The notes below the pieces were generated by a model. The model had not been told where the DNA came from and ran no database searches. It saw nothing but the letters and a program-made list of their open reading frames with translations. 64,000 nt of DNA from Plantactinospora soyae (lineage in GTDB: Bacteria; Actinomycetota; Actinomycetes; Mycobacteriales; Micromonosporaceae). The stretch is taken from the NCBI RefSeq assembly GCF_014874095.1, contig NZ_JADBEB010000001.1, forward strand, positions 3,906,001 to 3,970,000, read 5' to 3'. This document shows, piece by piece, positions 35,829 to 44,609 of the stretch (its first letter is position 1; each line of letters begins with the position of its first letter). The translations under genes were made by a program, and so were the position numbers.

Positions 35829-36941
35829 TCAGCCGGCCGTGAGATCCAGCTCGGGGACGCGCTCGGTGGCGGCGGCCACCACGGTGTGCGCGAGCCCCAG
35901 CGGCAGCGCAGCCGAGGTGGCCAGGCTTTCGATCGTGACCTGCTGCTGGTCGAGCAGTTCGACCGCCTTGCCGAGCAGGGACGGCGCCTCCCGGGGCCCG
36001 AGGTCGCCGGGTTCGGGGTAGCCCCACTGGGCGAGCAGGCCCATCCCGCGCCGGTACGTGTGCTCCCGGTAGACGCCCAGGTCGTGCCCCCGGTAGACCA
36101 GCGCCTTCAGGCTGACCCCCCAGCGGCGCTTCAGTTCGTGCAGCCGGTCGAAGTCGAGCCGGGCCGGCAACTCGTCGCGCAGTACGGCGCTCGGAGCCAG
36201 GAACTCGGAGGCGAACGCGGTGGCCTGGCGCTCCAGGAGCTGGCTGCCGGGTTCGGCGTCGTGGTGCATCAGCAGATGGCCGAGCTCGTGCGCGGCGTCC
36301 ATCCGGGACCGCGCCTTGTCGTCCTTGGCGGGGTTGAGGAAGACGAACGGGCGCTGGCCGTACCAGTGGGAGAACGCGTCCACCCGCTCGGAGACGTCGG
36401 GCAGGGCGAGCACGATCACCCCGGACGCCTCCAGCAGTCGGACCATGTGCGGTACCGGAGCCGCACCGAGGCCGTACGACTCCCGGGCGGTGGTGGCGGC
36501 CACCCGTACGTCGTCGGGACCGGCGGGTTCGGCCAGATCCAGTTGCGGCAGCCGTAGCCGGGGCAGCCGCAGGTGCCGTTCGGTCACCTCGACCACCCGC
36601 CAGGCGATCTCGCCGAACGACTCGGCCTGGTCCCGCTCTGCCTGACTCGTCGTCCGCAGGCTGCGGAAGTGCGCCTGCCCCGGGGTGACGGGCGGCGGGA
36701 ACCCGGCGGCGAAGAAGTCGACCGGCATCGACAGCGCCAGCGCCAGCCGGGCCAGTACCGCCGCCGAGGGACGCGCCTGGCCCAGCTCGTACTGGCTCAC
36801 CGCCGCCGCCGTGACCCCGATCTGCCGGGCGAGCTCGTTCTTCCGCATCCGCCGCCACCGGCGGGCCAGGGCCAGGGTGTGCGGGGCGAACGCCGCAGCG
36901 GCGGCAGCAGCGGGAACGGGCGGTCGGAGTCGGCCCGTCAC
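35829..36941 (-). CDS. XRE-family regulator fused to ImmA/IrrE metallopeptidase
   Basis: 370 aa, GTG start overlapping the upstream stop (GTGA). An HTH (residues ~22-76: ALARRWRRMRKNELARQIGVTAAAVSQYELGQARPS) is followed by a gluzincin-type peptidase domain with H218-E-L-G-H222 and GQRPFVFLNPAKDDKARSRMDAAHELGHLLMHH. COG2856 proteins of this kind cleave a partner or repressor to switch genes on, as ImmA does for ImmR in ICEBs1. The probable partner is the co-transcribed gene at 36938. No other mobile-element gene is nearby, so this is a stand-alone pair. Confidence 0.9.
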   Translation of the reverse strand: MTGRLRPPVPAAAAAAAFAPHTLALARRWRRMRKNELARQIGVTAAAVSQYELGQARPSAAVLARLALALSMPVDFFAAGFPPPVTPGQAHFRSLRTTSQAERDQAESFGEIAWRVVEVTERHLRLPRLRLPQLDLAEPAGPDDVRVAATTARESYGLGAAPVPHMVRLLEASGVIVLALPDVSERVDAFSHWYGQRPFVFLNPAKDDKARSRMDAAHELGHLLMHHDAEPGSQLLERQATAFASEFLAPSAVLRDELPARLDFDRLHELKRRWGVSLKALVYRGHDLGVYREHTYRRGMGLLAQWGYPEPGDLGPREAPSLLGKAVELLDQQQVTIESLATSAALPLGLAHTVVAAATERVPELDLTAG

Positions 36942-37639
36942 GCGGACCGTCCGGCCGACCGGCCGGATCGTGGTGCGAGGTCGCGCGCTCCGCCGACGGG
37001 CAGGGTCCGGAGCTCCAACTCGGGAATCGGGAACTCGTCGTGCCGGGGCTGCGGCACCGGGCCGTCGACCACCGGCAACGCCTGGCCGGACGTGGTCGGC
37101 TCACCGAACCAGAGCAGCACCTCGAACCAGGGCGAGCCGCCGTCCCGGTTGTCCCGGGGCAGCCCGACGTAGGCGACCGCCTCGCCGGTGACGATGTCCC
37201 CGGTGTGCGCGATCCGTATGTGTCGTTTCGGCGGCACGACCCCGGCGAACACCTCGGGGAACTGCCCCTCGTCGTCGAAGGCCAACTGCCGGTCGCGGCT
37301 GTTTTCCACCGCGCCGCCGAGCCGGGCCTCGCTGCCCTCCCAGCGGATCGACTCGACCCCGCCCTGGAGCGAGTAGAGCCGTACGACGTAGCCGGCGGAG
37401 AGGATCTCCAGGGAGTTGTCCTCGACCCGGACCCGTACCCCGTCCACCCCGGCGAACTCGGCCTGGCCCAGGTGTACGAGGTTGCGCCAGACGGTGGTGC
37501 CGAAACTCATCGCGTCGTCGCCGAGCTCCGGCTCGTGCCGGTCCGCCGCCCGTCGGTACACCTGCTGGATCAGCCGGCCCAGCCGGTCCAGCACGCCCCG
37601 CTCGTTCAGCACCGCCACCGCGTCGCCCAGCAGTCCCAT
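36938..37639 (-). CDS. Unknown protein paired with the XRE/ImmA gene
   Basis: 233 aa from the ATG at 37639 (GATTTCGGC- rich leader discarded; an upstream in-frame start at 37699 lacks support). Soluble, mixed alpha/beta: a helical N-terminus (GLLGDAVAVLNERGVLDRLGRLIQQVYRRAADR) and a beta-rich centre (VRVRVEDNSLEILSAGYVVRLYSLQGG; VPPKRHIRIAHTGDIVTGEAVAYVGLPRD). I do not recognise the family. The 4-bp overlap with the XRE/ImmA gene means coupled translation, so the proteins probably act together, for example as substrate and protease (inference). Confidence 0.75.
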   Translation of the reverse strand: MGLLGDAVAVLNERGVLDRLGRLIQQVYRRAADRHEPELGDDAMSFGTTVWRNLVHLGQAEFAGVDGVRVRVEDNSLEILSAGYVVRLYSLQGGVESIRWEGSEARLGGAVENSRDRQLAFDDEGQFPEVFAGVVPPKRHIRIAHTGDIVTGEAVAYVGLPRDNRDGGSPWFEVLLWFGEPTTSGQALPVVDGPVPQPRHDEFPIPELELRTLPVGGARDLAPRSGRSAGRSA

Positions 37640-37720
37640 GCGGGAAAACCTAGCCGATCCACCGGTTGATATTGCCGAAATCAAGTGCCGACACGCCACG
37701 GACCGGTGCCCCTTGCGACC

Positions 37721-37790
37721 GCGATGAGCGATTGCCCCGACAGCCGCGATGAGCGATTGCTCCCGACAGCCGGTTGTGAGCGATCTGGCA
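37721..37790. repeat. Direct repeat in a divergent promoter region
   Basis: GCGATGAGCGATTGC(T)CCCGACAGCC occurs at 37721-37745 and 37746-37771, followed by a partial third copy (GTGAGCGAT). It lies between the divergent XRE-partner gene and the tautomerase-like/YHS gene. A candidate operator for the neighbouring XRE protein. Confidence 0.6.
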
Positions 37791-37830
37791 GACCTGATCG
37801 GCAGGCTGCCGGCAAGGAGGTACTCGGGAC

Positions 37831-38454
37831 ATGATTTTTGTCGAACTCACCACGGCCAAGGGCAACCTGGATCCGGAGCAGCGGCTGCGGGTGGCCCAGC
37901 GGATCGGGTCGATGCACGAACTGAGCGGTGGCGCCGAGGTCCAGCCCGGCACGGCGGAGGTCTTCCGGTCGATGTTCCAGGTCGTGATCCACGAGCCGGA
38001 GGTGTGGGTGGTCGGCGAGGAACCGCTGGCGCCGGCCGATCCACCCCGGTACGTCGTCCGGGCGTACGTGCCGGCGCCGTGGCGCAAGGAACTCAGTCAG
38101 CCGCTCATCGCACACGTGACGAAGGTGGTCTCGGAACTGGGTGCCGGCGACGACCGGGCGGAACCGGGGCGCGAACCCGCCGTGCTGGTGCTGGTGCTCG
38201 GCATCTCGGAGGGCGCCATCGGTCTGGACGGGGTGCCCCGGACCTCCACCGACCTGGTGGAGATGCTCGGCGAGCCGTACCGGAACGATCTCGCGGCCGG
38301 CAGGGCGGTGAAGGATCCGCTGTGCGGAGTGATCGTTCCGTTGAACGAGAACGCCGTCACCCTCGACCTGGACGGCACCCGGTACGGCTTCTGTTGCTCC
38401 GGGTGCCGGGACACCTTCGTCGCCAGACGACGCGGGGAGGGCGTGCGGGTGTGA
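37831..38454 (+). CDS. Tautomerase-like domain fused to a YHS/TRASH-like metal domain
   Basis: 207 aa, ATG with AAGGAGG 9 nt upstream. Residues 1-125 resemble the tautomerase (MIF/4-OT) fold in layout (MIFVELTTAKGNLDPEQRLRVAQRI; YVVRAYVPAPWRKELSQPLIAHVTKVVSEL), but the catalytic Pro that should follow the initiator Met is replaced by Ile, so tautomerase activity is doubtful. The C-terminus (residues ~160-200) is a YHS-like domain: KDPLCGVIV with C165, and RYGFCCSGCRDTF with C188, C189 and C192, a metal-binding cysteine set. Possibly a metal- or thiol-responsive protein. The domain call is by eye. Confidence 0.65.
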   Translation: MIFVELTTAKGNLDPEQRLRVAQRIGSMHELSGGAEVQPGTAEVFRSMFQVVIHEPEVWVVGEEPLAPADPPRYVVRAYVPAPWRKELSQPLIAHVTKVVSELGAGDDRAEPGREPAVLVLVLGISEGAIGLDGVPRTSTDLVEMLGEPYRNDLAAGRAVKDPLCGVIVPLNENAVTLDLDGTRYGFCCSGCRDTFVARRRGEGVRV

Positions 38455-38468
38455 CCCGGGCGGGCGGC

Positions 38469-40125
38469 TCAGCTGTCCCGGATCAGCCCGAGCGCGGCGT
38501 CGCGACCCAGGCGCCTGCCCCCGTCGTACGCGGTCCGGTAGTCATCCGGACCGAGCAGGGCCGGCAGGTCCCGGGTCAGCCGGAGCACGTCGGGATTTCG
38601 GGCGCTCGGCCCTCCGGAGAGGGCGTGGGCGGCACCGAGGATCCGTGCCGCCCGCTCCGGCCGTCCGGAGTGCCGGAGCAGGTCGGCCACGCCCACTCCG
38701 ACCATGGCCACCATCGGCAGGTCGGGCATGGTGACCGCCAGGGCGTACGCCTGGCCGAGGTGTCGAGCGGCCGCGTCGAGGTCACCGGTGGCGACGGCAT
38801 GCCGGCCCGCTCCGGCCGAATACAACACCCGGTACGCCGGATCGCCGTCCACACCGGCCAGCGCGAGTTGGTGTGCCGCCTCGCGCAGGTCACCGTCGTA
38901 CCGGGCCAGGTCTGCCAGGGTCAGCCGGGCCAGCGCGATGTGCCGGATCGACGGGGCCTGGTCGAGCACGTCCAGCAGGTCGGCGCGGGCGGCCGTCACG
39001 TCGCCCGCGTCGATGCGGACCATCGCCGCCCAGATCCGCTGGTCGGCGTCGGTGCCGAGGACCCGGAGCAGGGTCATCGTCTCGTCCAGCGCGGCGACGG
39101 CCTCGTCGAAGTCGCCGGCGGACAGCGCGGTGGAGGCCAGGGACATCAGTGACAGCGCGAGGCCCCAGCGTTCACCGGCCACCCGGAAGCCCTCGACGGC
39201 GGTGCCGAGTGCCTGACGGCCGTTGTGCGAATCTCCCTCGGTGCCGAGCAGGAATGCCCGGACCAGCCAGAGCATCGCCCTGGTCCAGGGGTCGGGGTGG
39301 GTCAGGTACCCGTCCAGTGTGGACAGCCCGGCGCCGAACTCGCCGCCGACCAGCGCGAGGAGCGCCCGGACGAGGGCGGCGGTGGGCCCGGACCCGCGTA
39401 CCGGTCCGGCCACCGCCGCCGCGTCGGCCAGGTCGCCCGCGAGCATGGAGCTGATCAGGAAACTCGCCACCGCCTCCAGCCGGATCTGCTCGGGTACCGG
39501 GCCCGGCACCGCGAGCGCTCCGCGCAACCGGTTCGCCGCCTCGGCATGATCGCCGTGGATCGTCCAGAACTGTCCGAGGGCCGCGCCGAGCCGTACCGCC
39601 GTCTCGGCGTCACCGGCCTCGACGGCGAAGCGCAGGGCGGTGAGCAGGTTGTCGCGTTCGGCACTGAGCCGGGCGATCCACGGCAACTGACCGGACCCGC
39701 GCAGGTGCGGCGCCGCCCGTTCGGCCTGGTCGAGGAAGCACCTCGTGTACGCGGTCCTGGCCTCGGGAAGCCTGCCGGTGGCGGCGAGCCGCTCCAGCCC
39801 GTACGCGCGGATCGTTTCGAGCATGCGGTACCGGCCGTCGTCGTACTGGAGCAGGGACTTGTCGACGAGGGCGTGCAGGAGGTCCGGGCCGATCCCGAGG
39901 TGCTCGGCGGTGGACGAGGTCAGGCTCGCCGGGAAGACCGCGAGCCGCGCGGCCGCCTCGCGTTCCGGCTCGGCGAGCAGATCCCAGCTCCAGGCCCGGC
40001 GCGCTGACCACCCGGCCAGGGTCGAGGGCGAGCCGGATCAACAACGCGCGCAGCCGTACGCCGCCGATGGGCACCGGCGTTCCGTTCGCCAGCACCTCCA
40101 GCGGGCCCAGCACCCCGATGCGCAT
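38469..40125 (-). pseudogene. SARP/AfsR-type regulator with a large internal deletion
   Basis: The 5' end reads MRIGVLGPLEVLANGTPVPIGGVRLRALLIRLAL, the exact opening of SARP/AfsR-type activators. After about 41 codons (LDPGRVVS) the sequence jumps, out of frame, to ARRAWSWDLLAEPEREAAARLAVFPASLTSSTAEHL, the winged-helix part after an NB-ARC ATPase, and continues as an intact TPR-rich C-terminus (from MLETIRAYGLERL to the stop at 38469). Most of the DNA-binding domain, the BTAD and the NB-ARC, roughly 500 residues, are missing. The junction is near 40000-40005. The 451-residue C-terminal frame might still be translated but lacks DNA binding. Confidence 0.85.
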
Positions 40126-40259
40126 GCGATCCACTCTGCCACCGACACGCCGGTCGACTTCGGCGTGATCGGTTGACGTGGATCTCCGGCCGGCGGACGA
40201 TCTCGGATAGAAGTGGCGGAGGTCACAGTCTTCATCCGGCACGGTTGAAGGAGACACTG

Positions 40260-41873
40260 ATGAGCGCACCTACCCAGCCGAGCGGTACGCCAGCCGCGCC
40301 GGAGGTCGGTCTCGACGAGCAGCGCCTGGCACAGCTCGGCTACCAGCAGGAACTGCGGCGGAAGCTCTCCGGGTTCTCCAACTTCGCGGTCTCCTTCTCG
40401 ATCATCTCGGTCCTGGCCGGCGCGATCACGTCGTACGGCATCGCGATGACCGCCGGTGGCCCGATGGCGATCACCCTCGGCTGGCTCCTCGTCGGCGGGA
40501 TGGTCACGCTGGTGGCGCTGGCGATGGCCGAGATCTGTTCGGTGTACCCGACCGCCGGGGCGCTGTACTGGTGGGCGGCGGCGTTGGCCAAGCGGAACAA
40601 GGCGGCCTGGGCCTGGTTCATCGGCTGGTTCAACTTCCTCGGCGAGGTGGCGGTCACCGCCGCCATCGACTTCGGCGCCGCGATCACGACCTCCGCGTTC
40701 CTGAGCCTCACCTTCGGCCTGGAGGTGACGCCGGAACGAACCTTCGTGGTCTTCCTCGTGATCATCGTCGCGCACGGCCTGCTGAACACCTTCGGGGTCA
40801 ACCTGGTACGGGTGCTCTCCGACGTGAGCGCCTGGTGGCATCTCGTGGGCGTGGCCGTCATCGTCGGGGTGCTGGCGATCGTCCCCGACCAGCACAAGCC
40901 GATCTCGGAGGTCTTCTTCGAGGTCCGCAACGCCACCGGCTTCGACTTCACCGGCGCGGCCGTCTACGCCGTACTGGTCGGTCTGCTGATGGCCCAGTAC
41001 ACCTACACCGGGTACGACGCGAGCGCGCACGTCGCCGAGGAGACCCACGACGCCGCCCGGTCGGCACCCCGGGGCATCGTGATGTCGGTGGTGGTCTCGG
41101 TGGTCGCCGGGTTCTTCCTGCTGTTCGCGATCACCTGGTCCATTCAGGACTACGACGCGCAGCGGCAGACCGAACTCGGACTGCCACCGGCGCAGATCTT
41201 CATCGACGCGGCCGGCGAGGAGCTGGGGTTCTTCCTGCTGTTCATCTGCGTGGTGGCGCAGTTCTTCTGCGGGATGGCCTCGGTCACCGCCAACTCCCGG
41301 ATGACGTACGCCTTCAGCCGGGACGGCGCGCTGCCCGGTTCGCGGATCTGGCGCCGGGTCAACCCCCGGACGGGTACGCCGACCAACTCGATCTGGCTCT
41401 GTGTCGTCTGTTCGACCCTGCTGGTGCTGCCCTCGCTCTGGAACACCACCGCGTACCTGGCCGCCACCTCGATCGCGGTGATCGGCCTCTACATCGCGTA
41501 CGTCGGGCCGGTGTTCCTGCGCCGCCGCAGCCCGGACTTCACCCCGGGCCCGTGGCACCTGGGCCGGTGGAGTCCGCTGGTCGGCTGGCTGGCGATCGGC
41601 TGGGTGGGCGTGATCTGCGTCCTCTTCGTGCTGCCCACCTCGGCCCCGGTCACCGCGTCGAACTTCAACTACACGATCGTGGCCGTGGTGGTGGTGCTCG
41701 GCGCGGCCTGGCTCTGGTGGGTGCTCAGCGCCCGGCACTGGTTCACCGGCCCCCGCCAGAACATCGCCCCGCATCCGGAACCCGAGCCCGAACCGGAATC
41801 CGGGTCCGAACCCGATCCCGAGCCGGAATCCGGGTCCGGGGCCGACGCCGTCAGGCCGGGGGAGGGGCGTTGA
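40260..41873 (+). CDS. APC-superfamily amino acid/polyamine permease
   Basis: 537 aa from the ATG at 40260 (AAGGAGACACTG upstream). Twelve predicted membrane segments. Core motifs: LGYQQELRRKLSGFSNFAVSFSIISVLAGAITSYG (GABA-permease/BAT1-like opening), MAEICSVYPTAGALYWW, ANSRMTYAFSRDGALPGS. The C-terminal ~30 residues are an acidic Glu/Pro/Ser repeat. First gene of an operon with a glutamine-synthetase-like enzyme (TTGA overlap) and an aldehyde dehydrogenase. Substrate inferred to be an amine, GABA or a polyamine. Confidence 0.9.
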   Translation: MSAPTQPSGTPAAPEVGLDEQRLAQLGYQQELRRKLSGFSNFAVSFSIISVLAGAITSYGIAMTAGGPMAITLGWLLVGGMVTLVALAMAEICSVYPTAGALYWWAAALAKRNKAAWAWFIGWFNFLGEVAVTAAIDFGAAITTSAFLSLTFGLEVTPERTFVVFLVIIVAHGLLNTFGVNLVRVLSDVSAWWHLVGVAVIVGVLAIVPDQHKPISEVFFEVRNATGFDFTGAAVYAVLVGLLMAQYTYTGYDASAHVAEETHDAARSAPRGIVMSVVVSVVAGFFLLFAITWSIQDYDAQRQTELGLPPAQIFIDAAGEELGFFLLFICVVAQFFCGMASVTANSRMTYAFSRDGALPGSRIWRRVNPRTGTPTNSIWLCVVCSTLLVLPSLWNTTAYLAATSIAVIGLYIAYVGPVFLRRRSPDFTPGPWHLGRWSPLVGWLAIGWVGVICVLFVLPTSAPVTASNFNYTIVAVVVVLGAAWLWWVLSARHWFTGPRQNIAPHPEPEPEPESGSEPDPEPESGSGADAVRPGEGR

Positions 41874-43240
41874 CGCCCCGGCTCCCCGCGCTCACCGTGG
41901 AGGAACTGCGGGTGGCGGTGGACGGCGGTGAGATCGACACGGTGGTGCTGGCCCTGGTCGACATGCAGGGCCGGCTCCAGGGGAAACGGTTCCACGCGCC
42001 GTACTTCCTCGCCGAGGTGCTCCGGCACGGCAGCGAGGGCTGCGACTACCTGCTGGCGGTGGACGTCGAGATGAACACCGTCGACGGGTACGCGATGTCG
42101 AGCTGGGAGCGGGGCTACGGCGACTTCGCGATGGTTCCCGACCTGAGCACGCTGCGGCGGGTCCCCTGGCAACCCGGTAGCGCGATGCTGCTCGCCGATC
42201 TCGCCTGGCTGGACGGCTCCGGTGAGGTCGTCGCCTCGCCCCGGCAGATCCTGCGCCGCCAGCTCGACCGGCTCGCCGCGCACGGGCTGACCGCGTACGC
42301 CGGCACCGAGCTGGAGTTCGTGCTCTACCGCGACACGTACGAGGACGCCTGGCGTCGGGGCTACCGCGAGCTGACCCCGGCGAACCAGTACAACGTGGAC
42401 TACTCCCTGCTCGGTACCGCCCGGGTCGAGCCGTTGCTGCGACGGATCCGGAACGAGATGGCCGGCGCGGGCCTGACCCCGGAGAGCGTCAAGGGCGAGT
42501 GCAACCTCGGCCAGCACGAGATCGCCTTCCGGTACGCGGACGCGCTGACCTGCGCCGACAACCACGTGGTCTACAAGAACGGGGCGAAGGAGATCGCCGC
42601 CCAGGAGGGGATGGCGATCACCTTCATGGCCAAGCCGAACGAGCGGGAGGGCAACTCCTGCCACGTGCACTTCTCGCTGCGTACGGCCGACGGCTCCTCG
42701 GCGATGCTCGGCGACGGTCCGGCCCAGCTCTCCGACACCGGGCGCCGGGTGCTGGCCGGGCTGCTGGCCACGATGTGCGACTTCAGCCTCTTCTTCGCGC
42801 CGAACGTGAACTCCTACAAGCGCTATCAGCCCGGGTCGTTCGCGCCGACCGCGCTGCGCTGGGCCAGCGACAACCGCACCTGTGCGCTCCGGGTGGTCGG
42901 GCACGGTCAGGGCATGCGGGTGGAGAACCGGGTACCCGGGGCGGACGTCAATCCGTACCTGGCGATCGCGGCGCTGGTGGCGGGAGCCGTACACGGGATC
43001 GAGGCCGACCTCGACCTGGAACCTGAGTTCATCGGCAACGCCTACGTCGACGGGTCCGCCGCCCGGGTGCCGTCGACGCTGCGGGACGCGCTCGTCCGCT
43101 GGGACGACTCGCCGCTGGCCGCGGCGGCGTTCGGTGCCGAGGTGGTCGCGCACTACGCCAACCACGCGCGCGTCGAACTGGCCGCGTTCGACGCCGCCGT
43201 CACCGACTGGGAGCTGCGCCGTGGCTTCGAACGACTCTGA
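41870..43240 (+). CDS. Glutamine-synthetase-like gamma-glutamyl-amine ligase (PuuA/GlnA3-like)
   Basis: 456 aa. The start is taken as TTG at 41870, which overlaps the permease stop and follows GGGGAGG. Beta-grasp N-terminus (VVLALVDMQGRLQGKRFHAPYFL) and catalytic domain with GTELEFVL, ESVKGECNLGQHEIAFRY, ITFMAKP, NSCHVHFSL, NSYKRYQPGSFAPTALRW and RVENRVPGADVNPYLAIAA. This subgroup ligates glutamate to amines such as putrescine rather than ammonia (known for PuuA and Streptomyces GlnA3); the choice of amine is inferred from the neighbours. The ALDH start codon lies 20 bp inside its 3' end. Confidence 0.88.
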   Translation: MTPRLPALTVEELRVAVDGGEIDTVVLALVDMQGRLQGKRFHAPYFLAEVLRHGSEGCDYLLAVDVEMNTVDGYAMSSWERGYGDFAMVPDLSTLRRVPWQPGSAMLLADLAWLDGSGEVVASPRQILRRQLDRLAAHGLTAYAGTELEFVLYRDTYEDAWRRGYRELTPANQYNVDYSLLGTARVEPLLRRIRNEMAGAGLTPESVKGECNLGQHEIAFRYADALTCADNHVVYKNGAKEIAAQEGMAITFMAKPNEREGNSCHVHFSLRTADGSSAMLGDGPAQLSDTGRRVLAGLLATMCDFSLFFAPNVNSYKRYQPGSFAPTALRWASDNRTCALRVVGHGQGMRVENRVPGADVNPYLAIAALVAGAVHGIEADLDLEPEFIGNAYVDGSAARVPSTLRDALVRWDDSPLAAAAFGAEVVAHYANHARVELAAFDAAVTDWELRRGFERL

Positions 43241-44609
43241 CCCGGCCGCCCCGGTCACCGAAGTGGTGAACCCGGCGACCGGGCTGGTGGTGGCGACGGT
43301 GCCGGCGACCGGTGCCGAGGAGGCCGACGCGGCGATCGACCGGGCGGCCCGGGCGTACGGGTCGTGGCGGGAGGTGGCGCCGGGAGACCGGGCCCGCCTG
43401 CTGCGCCGGTTCGCCGCCGAGGTCGACGCGCACCGGGAGGAGCTGGCCGAACTCGAGGTACGCAATTCCGGGCACACCATCTCCAACGCCCGGTGGGAGG
43501 CGGGCAACGTCCGGGACGTGCTCGACTACTACGCCGGGGCACCGGAGCGGCTGACCGGCCGGCAGATTCCGGTACCCGGCGGGTTGGACGTCACCTTCCA
43601 CGAGCCGCTCGGCGTGGTCGGGGTGATCGTGCCGTGGAACTTCCCGATGCCGATCGCCGGCTGGGGCTTCGCGCCGGCGCTCGCCGCGGGCAACACGGTG
43701 GTGCTCAAGCCGGCCGAGCTGACGCCGCTGACCGCGATCCGCCTCGGCGAGCTGGCTCTCGACGCCGGGCTTCCGCCGGACGTCTTCACCGTGCTGCCGG
43801 GTCGGGGCAGCGTGGTGGGGGAGGCGTTCGTCGCGCATCCGGCGGTCCGGAAGATCTGCTTCACCGGCTCGACCGAGGTCGGTACCCGGATCATGGCCGG
43901 CTGTGCCGCGCAGGTGAAACGGCTGACCCTCGAACTGGGCGGCAAGAGCGCCAACCTGGTCTTCGCCGACGCCGACCTGGAGCGGGCCGCCGCGACCGCG
44001 CCGTACGCGGTCTTCGACAACGCCGGCCAGGACTGCTGCGCCCGGTCCCGGATCCTGGTCCAGCGTCCGGTGTACGACCGGTTCCTGGCCCTGTTGGAGC
44101 CGGCCGTGCAGGCGTTCCGGGTCGAGGACCCGGCGCTGGACACCGCCGAGATGGGTCCGCTCATCTCGGCCGGTCAGCGCGCCTCCGTCGCCTCCTGTGT
44201 CGACGGTGCCGAGGTGGCCTTCACCGGCTCCTGTCCCGAGGGCCCCGGCTTCTGGTACGCCCCGACAGTGCTGCTGGCCCGGTCGCCCGCGCAGCGGCAC
44301 TGGCGGGAGGAGGTCTTCGGCCCGGTGGTCTCGGTGCTGCCGTTCGACGACGAGGCCGAGGCAGTGGCGCTGGCCAACGACACCGAGTACGGCCTCTCCG
44401 GCTCGATCTGGACCCGGGACGTGGGCCGGGCGATCCGAGTGGCCCGGGGCGTGGAGTCCGGCAACCTGAGCGTCAACTCGCACTCGTCGGTGCGGTACTG
44501 GACGCCGTTCGGCGGGATGAAGCGCTCGGGCCTCGGCCGGGAGCTGGGCCCGGACGCCCTGCACGCGTTCACCGACGTCAAGAACGTCTTCATCGCCACC
44601 GGTCAGTGA
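43221..44609 (+). CDS. NAD(P)-dependent aldehyde dehydrogenase
   Basis: 462 aa. The GTG at 43221 overlaps the upstream gene by 20 bp. Complete ALDH superfamily set: VIVPWNFP with N140, FTGSTEVG, general base E238 in LELGGKSAN, nucleophile C272 in GQDCC, EVFGPVVSVLPF, and PFGGMKRSGLGRELG. In a gamma-glutamylated polyamine pathway it would oxidise the gamma-glutamyl-aminoaldehyde; a PuuB-type oxidase and PuuD-type hydrolase are not in the window. Its stop overlaps the convergent regulator by 7 bp. Confidence 0.93.
   Translation: MASNDSDPAAPVTEVVNPATGLVVATVPATGAEEADAAIDRAARAYGSWREVAPGDRARLLRRFAAEVDAHREELAELEVRNSGHTISNARWEAGNVRDVLDYYAGAPERLTGRQIPVPGGLDVTFHEPLGVVGVIVPWNFPMPIAGWGFAPALAAGNTVVLKPAELTPLTAIRLGELALDAGLPPDVFTVLPGRGSVVGEAFVAHPAVRKICFTGSTEVGTRIMAGCAAQVKRLTLELGGKSANLVFADADLERAAATAPYAVFDNAGQDCCARSRILVQRPVYDRFLALLEPAVQAFRVEDPALDTAEMGPLISAGQRASVASCVDGAEVAFTGSCPEGPGFWYAPTVLLARSPAQRHWREEVFGPVVSVLPFDDEAEAVALANDTEYGLSGSIWTRDVGRAIRVARGVESGNLSVNSHSSVRYWTPFGGMKRSGLGRELGPDALHAFTDVKNVFIATGQ

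Noticed and set aside
35829-37639. Prophage or integrative element around the XRE-ImmA pair
   Set aside because: No integrase, replication, structural or conjugation genes and no flanking repeats were found.
40571-41869. Upstream extension of the glutamine-synthetase-like gene into the permease frame
   Set aside because: The extension is Arg/Gly-rich shadow of the permease gene. The TTG at 41870 overlapping the permease stop, with a GGGGAGG site, is the natural start.
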